Position numbers and translations under genes: made by a program | In this document: positions 23,346-34,287 of the stretch, piece by piece | Layout: each line of letters opens with the position of its first letter | Numbering within the stretch: the first letter of the stretch is position 1 | Source: Ctena decussata | Taxonomy: Eukaryota > Mollusca > Bivalvia > Lucinida > Lucinidae | NCBI GenBank assembly: GCA_963989385.1 | Contig: OZ022501.1 | Coordinates: forward strand, 2,366,001-2,430,000 | Length of the DNA stretch: 64,000 nt | Direction of reading: 5' to 3' | Notes under the pieces: generated by a model | Told to the model about the DNA's origin: nothing | Seen by the model: only the letters and a program-made list of their open reading frames with translations | The model's database searches: none

Positions 23346-23712
23346 TGGCATTCATTAGAAGAAGTGTGGTAATGTAATTTGTTAAATTACATGAGATCAT
23401 AAGATATTGTAATACAGCAACATTGGCATTATTGTAATTGTCCAGTTGATCTAATCTGCTAATGGAATGAATACATTGTCATCTTTTTCATATAGTGCCA
23501 AAAGTTGATATTTTTGAAAAGAAAAAAAAACTATTGTCATAATATGGGCACTATCCCAACTGTAGATGCCTACCAATTTTTTAGAAAAAAATAATCATCC
23601 TCCCATTGACCTGATATATCTGAACCACTGTTGTAGAGGACATACAACTGTGAGGTCATCCACCATCATTAGAGAGATTCTCAAACTATCATCAGAACCC
23701 CATTGCAGTTGT
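23346..23712. other. No gene seen
   Basis: Plain AT-rich sequence with a short A-run near 23521. Confidence 0.4.
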
Positions 23713-23923
23713 GGATGGATGGATGACTTGCTAATTTACATCCTTTTCAACAGTATTTCAGGCATATCAGGATGATGGGAAAGTGTGAATAATGAAAAGT
23801 TGTGTGCAATGGAACCCCATATATGGTAGGAAAGAGTCCCATCTCAAGCGGGGCTCGAACCTAGAACTCAAGTCTGCTAGATCAGTAGGCCAGACCTTAA
23901 CCCACTGAGCTACTGGGGCTCCC
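23713..23923 (-). mobile_element. SINE-A copy at 23.7 kb
   Basis: The minus-strand head is GGGAGCCCCAGTAGCTCAGTG with a B-box-like GGTTCGAGCCCCGC. The body keeps CCTTTTCAACAGTATTTCAG. The tail GGATGGATGGATG is at 23713. A short insertion (CTCAAGTCTGCTAG) alters the anticodon region. Confidence 0.88.
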
Positions 23924-24157
23924 TGATAAAGATTGTGTAAGATTTGATGACATGTGTTATAAAAATATAAATTTGATCTGCATATTTTGATAAATGTAGA
24001 ATGAATGACTATATTATTTGAATTTGTAAAACTAACCTGACACAGCCTGTTTAGAAAAATATATTTTATCAACATGTCATAGAATTTCAAGTAAATGTAC
24101 TGAATCTGCATTAAATAGAGTATGGTAGTGACCTTGCAAATTTGAACATGTCACAGA

Positions 24158-24200
24158 GCAGACAGTATAGATCCAGATCAAACTGCTCCTTTTAGGAGTC
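24158..24200. repeat. HP66 half copy
   Basis: Only the left arm (ACAGTATAGATCCAGATCAA ACTGCTCC) and the apex TTTTAGGAG survive; the right arm is replaced by unrelated sequence. Confidence 0.6.
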
Positions 24201-25038
24201 ACATGAATTGAGTCACATGAACATGTGCAGACAATAAAGACTACGATTAGCTGGCGCCAGGCAATGCAGTAGCTCCTTTTCTCAGATACAGTGTACAAGT
24301 ACTGAGGAATCTAAAAGTGAAAAGTGAAGACCGTAAAGCTTTAGGTGATGTTTAGACCGGTTTGAATATTTGCAGTAACAAATGGTGAAAGGCCCCATAT
24401 ACCATGAGATGTAAATCACTTGTAATTTTTTGTATTTTGAGCATTTAAGAAATTGATTTTGTATAAACTGACAACAACTTATGTTCAGAAATCAAATTTT
24501 GATGAGTATCTGAAGACTGTTAGTCATTCCGGTAAATAACATCCTTTGGGGCGTATGCACACTCTGATGCAAAAGAGTGCACAAATGCTCTTATCAGCTG
24601 TTTGTGATTCCTGAAGAAATAGTGGCATGAAATCCGAAACCACCCATCAGCCTACATAATCATGCAGGTTGATTTGGGTCCACGCTATTCTGACATGTTA
24701 TTGGGGCTGTTTCACATGCCTCGACTGATTCCCCATTTTTCTAGAGATGTCACATTGCGGTCTATTAGATTTCTCGTAAAGTTTTATTGGAAAAACATGT
24801 TACAACCGCTACAGAGGAAGTCCACAATGTTTACAATCTTTTGAATTGTGATATTCATGTAAAGATCTACTTTATGGTATTTGTTAAGATTCATGCTGTA
24901 AATTCTGTCATGTCAAGGCCATTGTAATGAGGAGACACAACATACGTTTTTAGCACAGACTGACCATGAAAATACCCTGTGGATATTGTTGTTGTTGTTT
25001 TTATTCTCATAGCAGTATTTCTTGTGGATACGCTGATA
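24201..25038. other. No gene seen
   Basis: A 60-codon frame at 24662-24844 lacks splice or motif support. Otherwise featureless. Confidence 0.4.
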
Positions 25039-25130
25039 TGCTTAAATATTGGTACACCTAAAAACCATTAATTTTCCATTTGGAACAAATGGAAAATTAA
25101 TGGTTTTAGGTGTCCCAATACTTCAGCACT
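25039..25130. repeat. ATTAATTTTCC foldback, copy 2
   Basis: The arm ACACCTAAAAACCATTAATT faces AATTAATGGTTTTAGGTGT around TTCCATTTGGAACAAATGGAA. The outer TGCTTAAATATT and its partner are partly kept. Confidence 0.85.
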
Positions 25131-25499
25131 TTAGGATAGTTTCTTGTGGATATTGCAATATGATGATCTTGTTACTAACTTGAAATTTAAAAAAGTGGTG
25201 CAGAAAAACTGTGCTTACATGGAAAATAACATGCATTTTGGGACTAGCTCATTACCTTGGATAACTGCACATTGAAGAGAACAAAGGTCTGTTTAAAACA
25301 TCTACTTTCGCTAACATGCATTTGGGAATAACTAACTTACTTTCATTGTTAGGAGATCTGCAGGGTTTTTCAGTGAAATAGTGGAAAACAAATGGATGAC
25401 CAGAAGGGAAAAGTAGTTTCTTTGTGAGGCCACTCGGTGATATCTTGAGGAAATGAGATATGGCTTTGGTGAAATTACATTGATGCCTCAAGACAATGT

Positions 25500-26090
25500 G
25501 ATGGATAGTATCTTGAGAGTAGAAATATTGTCTTGAGGGACATATTTCGGGTAGTAAATATTGTGCTGAACAATGATTATAATCTTAAGAGATTATTTTG
25601 TTGAAATAATCTATATGGCATATGATATTTTTGTTGAAATAATCTTTATGGCATACGATATAGTGTAATATAGATAATCTAGAGGGAAAGAGCTATTGTC
25701 ATATAGGGATTATCTTGAGGCTGTTAGACATTGTTTGTAATGGTTACTATCTTGAGGGATGCGGGATCAAGGATTAAAGACAGTGTTAATGATATTATCT
25801 TGAGGGAACAATATTTTTTGAGGGACTTAAGTTAAGACTTTCAGACAATGTCATATATATTGTCTTGAGGGAAAAATATTTGGTTGAGACTATTATATAT
25901 TGTCTTGAGGACTATTTTTTGAGGGACATAGGTTGAGACTTCCAGACAATGTTTTATGTATTATCTTGAGGCAACAAGATATTATCTTGAGGGAATATTC
26001 TCGAGGCCGCAAGACAATGAAAATATATAATCTTGAGGGAATGAATTATTGTCTTGAAGGAATTAGTTTGCAAGCTCAAGGCAGTATGTA
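25500..26090. repeat. Degenerate array based on TATTGTCTTGAGGGA
   Basis: The words ATTATCTTGAGG and TATTGTCTTGAGGGA recur more than a dozen times at irregular spacing (for example near 25498, 25796, 25860, 25900, 25968, 25983). In parts a larger unit with GACTTTCAGACAATGT / GACTTCCAGACAATGT is visible. It is an old, eroded tandem repeat. Confidence 0.8.
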
Positions 26091-26256
26091 AATCTCCAGG
26101 ATAATAGAAAATTGCAGTGTGAATGATACGGCTGTAGTAAGAAACGACATGTCCCTTCAGGGGTTCAGTAGGTTGCAGAAATGTAATGGTTGTCCTGATA
26201 CTTACTGTATAAATATGATGAACACCTACAGTAGCAAAAATAAAAATAACCAATTT

Positions 26257-26322
26257 GAAACAGGGTATATCCTGATGAGGTGGCTCATAATGAGCCATCT
26301 CATCTGGATCTACACTGTTTGC
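26257..26322. repeat. HP66 variant hairpin (GATGAGG apex)
   Basis: The apex reads GATGAGGTGGCTCATAATGAGCCATCTCATC, replacing CAGACTGCTCC, while the right arm TGGATCTACACTGTTTGC is standard. The copy at 30137 has the same apex type, so this is a subfamily. Confidence 0.8.
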
Positions 26323-27239
26323 TCCGAGTCTTTGGATTCTCAATAGATATTGCCTTTTGAAATTTTGTTGCCCTAAATTTTTGTTGTCAGATTTTTGGCA
26401 ATTTAAAGCCAATACATCTAGCAGTACAGCCAGTACATCTAAACTTTTCATCTTTTATAATTCAGTTTTATTCAAATCTGTGTATTAGGAGCTACCAATT
26501 TGAAAATCAATGAAATTTGGCTGATGGCTGTTTAATGTAAATGGAGGTATTTACCACACATGCCCCTATAACCGCACACCAAGGCCATTTCCAGAAAAAC
26601 TGCACAAGGGCTTACTGCTTTTCCTTTTGAAACTTTCACAAAACCCAACAACTTTCCATTACTGTTTCAACAGCAAAATCAAGGCAGTTTCGTATCTTTT
26701 TCTGTTCCTTGAAAAGTATAAACACACAGAATTTCCAGTCCTATTCCATGTTGCCTAGCTCTTTCCTGTCAAGTGTGCAGTTATTAGATACATTTTTAAC
26801 CACACCTTTCTGATGCAATTTTGAAAAAGAACAGTGCACGGTGAGGTAAATGGGTCAGTTACGGTAATTTCAATAACGTAAGTCTGCAAGGGTATTTAAA
26901 GCATGGTTAAATATTATGTAGTCTGTTTGAAATACACCTGATACCGCATTTGACCTAATAAGTACAAAGGGTAGACCACACTGTCACCGAACACTGACAC
27001 ATAAGCAAAAACATTCTATAACTTGAACATGTATAGATTATTTGGCAACCCTGACCTGCTTGAAGAAACCCAGGGTTGATGAGATGCATCTGTGTGCTAT
27101 AGAATGTTGGAGCTCTTGTTTTAAGATTTTCTGTCATGTTCTCCAAAGCATGGTAGAAGCAGCATAAATGTAGCATTACCTTGGAGTTCAGACCTGTAAT
27201 TTTTTGTATCCAGATGAAAGAAGCCTTGGATTTTCTTGG
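26323..27239. other. No gene seen
   Basis: AT-rich sequence with no recognised element. Confidence 0.4.
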
Positions 27240-28300
27240 CGGTTTGACCTGTGTCAAGTTTTGTGTCACATGCTCAGATTGGGATGAAGGTGGTGTTCCT
27301 TAGCTGGTCTTGGAGTTCTGACCTAGGATTTTTGTGTCACATACTCAGAAATGGAATGAAAGAAGTGTAAGTCTGGGCTTATCTTGGAGTTTTGACCCCA
27401 GTTTTGTGTCCCATGCTCAGAGATGGAATGAAAGAAGTGTAAGTCTTGGCTTATCTTGGAGTCTTGACCAGGGATTTTTGTGTCACATGCTTAGAGATGG
27501 AATGAAAGAGGTGTAAGTCTGGGCTTACCTTAGACTCTTGAGATGTAATTTTGGTGTCACATGCTCAGACATGGAATGAAAGAAGTGTAAGCTTTGGCTT
27601 ATCTTAGAGTCTTGACGTACAGTGTTTGTGTCACATGCTCAGAGATGGAATGAAAGAAGTATAAGCTTTGGCTTATTTTGGAGCCTTGACCTAGCTTATC
27701 TTGGAGTCTTGACCTGCAAATTTTATGTCACATGCTCAGAAATTGAATAAAAAAAGTGTAAGCCTTGTTGGAGTTTTTACCTGCATTTTTTGTGTCCCAT
27801 GCTCAGAGATTGAATTACAGAAGTGTAAGTCTTGGCTTATCTTGGGAGTCTTGACCTGTGATTTTTGTGTCACATGCACGGAGATGGAATCTTTGGCTTA
27901 TAGTGGAGTTTTGACCTGGGCTTATTTTGAAGACTTGACCTGAGATTTCTGTGGGACATGCTCAGAGATTGAATGAAAGAAGTGTAGAAGTGTAAGCTTT
28001 GGCTTATCTTGGAGTTTTGACCTGCAATTGTGTCACTTGCTCAGAGATGGAATGAAAGAGGTGTAAGTTTGGCTAATCTTGGAGTCTAATTATGATCTGA
28101 GATTTTTCTATATGACAGTGTCGCATACTCAGTATCACATACTCGAGACTAAATGAAAGAGGTGTAAGTCCTGGTCTGTGTTGGAGTTTTGACCTGTGAT
28201 TTTATTGTGTCACATGCTCAGAGATGGAATGAAAGAAGTGTCAGCCTTGCCTTATCTAGGAGTTCTGACCTGTGAAATCCGTCACATGCTGGAAGAATGT
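27240..28300. repeat. ~75-80-bp tandem array, about 13 copies
   Basis: The unit runs TTTGTGTCACATGCTCAGAG, ATGGAATGAAAGAAGTGTAA, GTCTTGGCTTATCTTGGAGT, CTTGACCTG. Copies vary by small indels. The unit length is not held to a multiple of three and stops occur, so it is non-coding. Confidence 0.95.
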
Positions 28301-30136
28301 GATGAAAGATCAATGAAACTCTGATGAATCAGGTTAATATAAGAAGCTAAATGGATTGTACTATTCAGCAAAATATTCTCTCATTCATTGTATTGACTGG
28401 CAGCAGACGGCTTATTAGTTGGTGAGGAAATGTACATTTATAAATGACACAAAGGATAATAACTGCCAAAAATGGAACAATGTCAAGACTTAGTGCAGTA
28501 GTCAAAATAATGCTCATCTTGCACACAGAAAGAAGAAAAAAGAAAAGAAAATATGGATACATATGGATCTTATTTTAGTGACATCACAAAATTTGGAAAA
28601 GAAAAATTAAGGCAAATTGTAAAGACTTAGATGTGTCTGCCTAAAATGTCAGAAAACATGGCTGATGATATGTGTCTGTGAAAATCTTGGAAAGACAGGA
28701 AATCTTAAGAAATAAAAGAGAATCTGCTTGAAATGAAAACGTTTAAATCCAAAAGCTGATTTTCAGTACATTTGAGATAGCTCTGTGGTGATCACAGGTC
28801 AAGGTCAAGAGGTCAAGGTCACCGATCTAGACTTTTGCTTTATAGTGTTTAAGTGTTACAGTTTATATAATAAAGGTTGATATTTTTCATTTCAGTGAAG
28901 ATAGATTGTATCTTTTCAGTCTTGTTTCAGTTTCACTGCCTGATTTCACCCTTGCTTGGCTTTTACCCACTTAAGGCGCTTTAGGCCATTGCATCACCGC
29001 ATTTGTATGTTGATTCATGCACACAGTAAGACCGCCCTTGGCAACCCAAACAGGAAATGGAAGTATTTCATTGAATATTGATGTTGTTCTTGCAATTGTT
29101 GTGGGTTGAATAGAAGTGCAGAATAAATATGAAAGGGGCGTCACCAGAAACGTTAAGTTATGCCATATGAAACCCTAGACGTCTCCAATAAATATAATAG
29201 TTTATCTTTGATGATTGATCGATTTTCAGTTTGCAGGTTTCTGATTGTTTATAGGAACAGCAAATACTGGGATCAGCATGCACTGATGTGCAGGCTGATC
29301 TGAGTTTTTGCTGCTCACTTATTGGAACTTTCTGTTTCATTTGGTGTACCTTTCTTATGTAAATACGAATTATAAATACAAGATTAAAAGGTTAAACTTC
29401 TAGCTTTTTGGGTCAAGTTTAGTCTATAGAAAACCGATTCATTTAAAACAGATTATTCATTGATCTCCTGTTTAACTTTAAATTTCCACTGTGCAGACGT
29501 CAGTAGCAGACGGTCAACATTTGAACATTGATCTGTGAATGATTGGAAGTTAAGTGAGCTGGAAAGATCAGGAAAAGTATATTGGAATTATCAGGAAAAG
29601 TTTAATCTGTGATCAATATAGTTATAGTCTCATAGAAAGCTACAGTTGTTGGAAATATTAAATCCATGTTTTATTTATTTTGCCATGTGGAACTATAAGA
29701 ACAGAAAAATATATGGATATTTCAAAGTTTTCAAGACATTGAGGCAATTCAAATTAGGGCCTCATGGGAACAACAGAAAGAAATAAGAAAATCAACTTCT
29801 TTTTCTTGGGGTTCAGAGGCACCAAAATTCTAGTTTATGTGGAGCCGTGGCAAATGTACAAATTGTGGGACACAAAATTTTGTTGTGTAAATTATTTTGT
29901 TTGTGATGTCATTTTCCTTGTTCGGATGTATTCTTTAGTGTTTTATCTTCTGTCTAGACGAATTGTATTGTCATGATTATATTGTCTATATGTCCTATGA
30001 GAAACATGATAATCATGTCCTTCAAAGGTAATATCCCTCATTGTGCCAAAAAAGCAGACAACAAAATTTACATCTGCTGAATTTCAAAATAATGTTTCAT
30101 CCAAGCTACATTATATTGGGATTGTAATGACTAGAG
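28301..30136. other. No gene; faint hairpin remnant at 29.3 kb
   Basis: At 29255-29325, AGCAAATACTGGGATCAGCA...CAGGCTGATCTGAGTTTTTGCTG is an imperfect inverted repeat resembling the cores of HP240/HP66. Nothing else is supported. Confidence 0.4.
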
Positions 30137-30205
30137 GGCAAACAGTGTAGATCCAGATGAGGAGGCTCATTTTGAGCCGCCTCATCTGGATCTTTATTGC
30201 TTGCC
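30137..30205. repeat. HP66 variant hairpin (GATGAGG apex), copy 2
   Basis: GGCAAACAGTGTAGATCCAG / CTGGATCTTTATTGCTTGCC encloses ATGAGGAGGCTCATTTTGAGCCGCCTCAT. Confidence 0.87.
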
Positions 30206-30876
30206 AATTCAAAAATTTTCAGTTTTGGTGCTTTTAATGGTAATGATGTCTTAAGTAAAAAAAATCTTTTGTAATTTAGACTGTATGATGTGTGAGAAAA
30301 CCCATGGATTGGCATATTTTGGGCGAGATCTTAGTGGTTGACCCTGTCAAAAAAATCTCTAGTAAAAAATGGGTTAATTTGCTGTATTTTGGTTGGAACT
30401 TCCTCAGAAGTCTTTTTATTGATGTTAGTTGATTTTGCCAACTATTTTGAACATGCTTTGGATAATGTTTAACTATGTGTGACCATGGCCTATTATTGTC
30501 AAACTTCCATAAAGTGCCAACAATCTAACAATTCTTGTTTTTTTTTACATTAATAATGTTATGTTCTACATTAATAATATTGGATATAAAGATGCTATCA
30601 TTATGTTTTAATGATACACTGAGAGCTATTCAATTCATTTGTTGTAAAAAAAAAAAAAAAATATCAACTTGGTTAATCCAATGTATTATAACAAAGCCAG
30701 AACTCAGTATTGTTGGAGCCATGGCATGAAAAGCCAGTGCCAAGGAATTCCCTCAGAAGAGCTTGCATTATCACTCTTCAGGTTTCAGTAGTGGTTCCAT
30801 GGAGTGGTTCCTTAGGAGACAGTAATTGTTGAGATACTTAACAAAACCTTTAAATACAGGACAGATTGATATGAAG

Positions 30877-30944
30877 AAAACAGTGCAGACCCAGATCAGA
30901 CTGCTCCCAAAGGAGCAGTCTGATCTGGGTCTACACTGTTTGCC
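30877..30944. repeat. HP66 hairpin at 30.9 kb
   Basis: AACAGTGCAGACCCAGATCA faces TGATCTGGGTCTACACTGTT, with apex GACTGCTCCCAAAGGAGCAGTC. This is one of the least diverged copies. Confidence 0.9.
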
Positions 30945-31069
30945 ATTTCACCTGCATTCTGTGGCAGTATTACTGCATTGTACAACCAAACTGTATTAAT
31001 AGTTTTAAGTTTGGGCATTCCAATATTGTAAGCACAGAACTTCCGTGACTGATCTGTGTCTTCATAGAC

Positions 31070-31286
31070 TTGATGGATGGATAGACGACTTGTGATTTTA
31101 CGTCCTTTTCAACAGTATTTCTGTCATATCAGGACGGTGTAAGGGGGATAATAAAAGGTTTTCTCCATTAAATATTGAACCACTTTAATGATTGGAAGGA
31201 TCTCTGTCTTCAGCGGGGCTTGAACTCTGAACCGCTAGATCATTAGGCCAGCACATAACCTACTGAGCCACCAGGGGGCTCCTCTT
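31070..31286 (-). mobile_element. SINE-A copy with 9-bp flanking duplication
   Basis: The head at the right reads, on the plus strand, CATAACCTACTGAGCCACCA; the B-box is GTTCAAGCCCCGC. Flanks TTCATAGAC at 31061-31069 and 31287-31295 are identical. Confidence 0.88.
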
Positions 31287-31361
31287 TTCATAGACATTCC
31301 ACAAAGCACATTTTCACTTGACAACATCAAATATTGTCTTTGTATGATTTAATAAGTTCTT

Positions 31362-31604
31362 AAGTCAGAGGTCCTGGGTTCGAAACCCGGTCTGGCCACA
31401 TACTTTCGTTTCTCCTTCCGCTGATTCAAGAAGGACAGTTGTCAGTTACTGGCGAAAGTATGTGCACTTAGTACTGGTTAACCGCTTAGGAGGTCTAAGC
31501 CTGCCCAGGAAAAGTGTGGTTAGGTTAACTGACCATCCCGACATGACCATAGTTGTTTACCGTGGACGTTAAGCAATAAATCAATCAATCAATCAATCAA
31601 TCTT
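31362..31604 (+). mobile_element. SINE-B copy, 5'-truncated, with (AATC)n tail
   Basis: The plus-strand copy begins inside the tRNA head (TCAGAGGTCCTGGGTTCGAA, B-box kept) and continues CACATACTTTCGTTTCTCC, GTTAACCGCTTAGGAGGTC, ACTGACCATCCCGACATGAC. It ends in five AATC units, AATCAATCAATCAATCAATC. It is nearly identical to the reverse complement of 6467-6720, so both are young. Confidence 0.93.
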
Positions 31605-31804
31605 AGAAGGGATGTACAAAATCAGCAGGCAGCTGGAGCAAAAATTAAAGTTTGATTAGCTTAGTCACGCTTTGAAAACAAGACGTACAGAAAAAGTTAT
31701 CAGGAATAAATGGTAAATGTTTGGGAGCATTTGATGGTACAAGAAGTTGAAAAGTTGTGGGCTCAGGCTTGACTTAAGAGTTTGATTCTTAGTGGAATAT
31801 ATAA

Positions 31805-32075
31805 TCGCTGCCCTGTGCGCTGATCTAGCAGTTCTGGGTTCGATTCTTGCTGAAGGCAGAAATCTTTTCAAATGTAAACAGGGTTCCTTCGCACACAGCC
31901 TTTCATTGTCACCCTCTCATCATCCTGATATGATAGAAATACAAGTCATTCATCCATCATTCAGTAAATGTATGGATGGATGACTTGGATTTAACAGCCA
32001 TTTCAACAGTGTTTTTGTCATTTTGAGTTGATGAGAGAAATGGGTTTGTGATTAAATAAATTGTTGGCAGTAGCA
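31805..32075. mobile_element. Two SINE-A fragments joined tail to tail
   Basis: A plus-strand copy (31805-31962, with TGATCTAGCAGTTCTGGGTT and TCATCCTGATATGA) ends in CATCCATC. After about 15 bases a minus-strand fragment begins with GGATGGATGAC and continues GATTTAACAGCCATTTCAAC to about 32075. The second lacks a head. Confidence 0.7.
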
Positions 32076-32525
32076 GATTCAAACAAGTCTACTTCTTGAT
32101 TAGTCGTGGTCTTCCTATTATTTTGATTATTTCGTCCTCTTCATCATTATCAGCAAGCTCCACAATTGTCTGAAATAACTAAAATACCTGTTGAGAGGGC
32201 TGTAAAAAACATATTATCCATGCATACCTGTCTTGAAACTATGATTGGATTCTGACAGACTTTCACTTCAATTAATTTCCCATTGAGCCAGAAATAAAAC
32301 GAAATAAGTTTGATATTGATCTGGGCAGGATTTATTAGGCAGCGAAGGAAATAAAAGAAAACTTAACCAACTTGTGAACAGTTGTGTGACATTTTGAAAC
32401 TCTTCAAATGAAATACAATATTTAGTAAATATTGTGATACACAGATAGTAAACGCTTATATCTATTCTCACCTGGAAATAAAAATTTGAACTGTAACAAA
32501 TGGATGGACAAAATGTTACAATGGT

Positions 32526-32746
32526 CACACCGGGTAGGCGGCAATCAAAAACGCTCATGCAATCGACGAACGCGGATCAAAAACCTTTAGAAACAGCATT
32601 TTTGATTGCAAATCAAAAACCTTTAGAAACAGCATTTTTGATTGCAAATTGGCAACAATTTGCAATCAAAAATGCTGTTTCTAAAGGTTTTTGACCCGCG
32701 TTAATCGATTGTTAAGAGAGTTTTTGATTGCCACCTACCCGGTGTG
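32526..32746. mobile_element. Foldback element with CACACCGGGTAGG ends and duplicated arm
   Basis: The ends are CACACCGGGTAGGCGGCAAT and ATTGCCACCTACCCGGTGTG. Inside, the arm CTTTAGAAACAGCATTTTTG occurs twice in direct order on the left (from about 32584 and 32620) and once inverted on the right (from about 32662). The centre is TTGGCAACAA. The outer words GACGAACGCGG and CCGCGTTAATC are also roughly inverted. There is no coding capacity despite a frame through the duplication. The superfamily is unknown. Confidence 0.85.
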
Positions 32747-32937
32747 ATGCTGTTACGTCTAAAAATATTAAAAGTAAAAGTAAAAGATAGACTAGTGGAG
32801 TTATCACAAAACTTACGAATATTGGCCGAATTTGCCAAATTGGCCACTTTCATGAGTTTTGTGAATATGCCAGGAACTGTATGATAGTCAAATAGTCAGA
32901 CAAAATCTCATGCACAAAATACTTCTCATACTCTGAT

Positions 32938-33090
32938 GTGCTTAAATATTAGCACACCGAAACCATTAATTTTCCATTTGGGACCATTAATTTTCCATTT
33001 GGGACCATTAGTATTCCATTTGGGACCATTAATTTTCCATTTGGGACAAATGAAAAATTAACGGTTACAGGAGTCCCAATACTGAGGTAA
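32938..33090. repeat. ATTAATTTTCC foldback, copy 3, left arm expanded 4x
   Basis: The left arm is a 21-bp tandem repeat, CCATTAATTTTCCATTTGGG plus A, in four copies (one reads CCATTAGTATTCC). The single right arm is CAAATGAAAAATTAACGGTT. Outer ends GTGCTTAAATATTAGCACAC / GAGTCCCAATACTGAGG match the sister copies. Confidence 0.88.
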
Positions 33091-33240
33091 TGTCACAATA
33101 GGGTATGAGTTGGCTGACACACTGCTTTCCTTTGGCTAACCAGTTGTATTTTGGCTAATAATTCGAATGTGGGAATGGAATAGTGCATATAAAAGCATGG
33201 ATACCAATCACTGGCGGTCTGTCAAAAATGGTGATAGAAA

Positions 33241-33322
33241 AGCAAGCAGTGCAGACCCAGATCAGACAGATCAGACAGCCCCAGCTTTCTGAAGCAGTCT
33301 GATCTGAGTCTATTGTTTGCTG
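33241..33322. repeat. HP66 hairpin with internal insertion
   Basis: AGCAAGCAGTGCAGACCCAG and GATCTGAGTCTATTGTTTGC are the arms. A short duplication (AGATCAGACAGATCAGACAG) lies in the left arm. Confidence 0.78.
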
Positions 33323-33885
33323 TAAGTTTAATTCTGTCACAATATTTAGTGTTTTAACTATATTTTTCCAGCAGAGACAGAAAAATATATATTGAAAATG
33401 TGGTCACAGACATGTATCATTTAATATAACATGGTTGTCAGTTCCAGTGAAACAAAAAACTCTCTTAAAAGCTAGTGCGCAATCTATAATTTTTGGAGAC
33501 ATAAAAGCAGATTTTTAAGAAAGCCATACAGAAAAATAATTATACCTTAACTCTACAATTTTCTAGAATGATGTTAAGGAATTGCCAAACATGAAAACTA
33601 GTAAGACAGACTATGTAGACATGACATGAACAGGTCTTAACAACATGGAAACAGGGGAAGTTTTAAAAGTATGTGTCAGAGAGAAAGTACAGATTGATGG
33701 AAACAGTATAAAAGTAAAACTGGTTCGTAAAGCATCACAAAGGTGGGAGATGCTTGTCTTTAAAAAGTAAAAGTAGCAAGATGACAATGTGAGGTAAACA
33801 TTAACAATTGTCAAGAAATTTTCAAGTAATGAAAGCATGGAATTTATAAAGTTGAAGAATTGTACGGGGCAGTGGACTGGACTGG
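33323..33885. other. Upstream flank of the first supported MAST exon
   Basis: No repeat element is recognised. An in-frame stop (TGA) at 33886-33888 closes the exon's frame upstream. An acceptor-like ACTTACAG ends at 33895, with a poor pyrimidine tract. The sequence therefore permits either a first coding exon or an internal exon beginning at 33896. No TATA or initiator is evident. Confidence 0.45.
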
Positions 33886-33921
33886 TGACTTACAGAATGT
33901 GTAATTATCCTGAAGTGTTTG

Positions 33922-34287
33922 ATGTTGAAGGTGTTCAAATCTGTGGAAATGAAAAGTTTGCATAAGAGTGCAGAAGGGAGTATTGACGAAAATGAGAAAT
34001 GTTCCCTGTTGACAGTTCCAAAATTATCAAGATCGGTGTCATTGCATGATGCCAAATGTTTCCATGGTAACCATGGAAAGAAAGATTCAGGAGAGTTTGT
34101 GCTGTCAACTGCAAGTGAAGGGGACTTGGTTCGATACTTCCTGTCCCCAACACATATCAGGAGATCTGTGTCAGTACATGACTACCATAGTGAACAGTCT
34201 TTAAGGAGTTCAGTTTTGTGTAAGGGGACATTCAGTGATGATGAGGTGTTTGAATTCCCACATTCAAGATCTCCGATCTCTCTGAAG
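33922..34287 (+). CDS. MAST: MAST-family kinase, N-terminal exon (122 codons)
   Basis: This exon runs from an ATG at 33922 to a GTAATG donor after 34287, leaving phase 0. The peptide is Ser- and Arg-rich with no hydrophobic segment. Two repeats of RSVS[LV]HD at residues 37-43 and 81-87 have the R-x-x-S form of basophilic-kinase or 14-3-3 sites. It ends in SRSPISLK. Joined to the exons at 42293 and 49446 it yields SLKKELSFARRSSSRQRKSM, which parallels the LKELS..RR...RKS segment that I recall near the N-terminus of vertebrate MAST kinases. MAST proteins bind microtubules and membrane-associated partners through a PDZ domain and carry an AGC-type kinase, both encoded further downstream and out of view. 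The first 110 residues match nothing I recognise and may be a lineage-specific or alternative N-terminus. The start is provisional because the frame is open back to 33889. Confidence 0.65.

Noticed and set aside
22961..23400. Four overlapping repeat-protein frames
   Set aside because: Produced by a 24-bp minisatellite; no start context, codon bias or splice partners.
25500..28300. CRISPR-like array
   Set aside because: Units are contiguous degenerate tandem repeats without unique spacers, in a eukaryotic setting.
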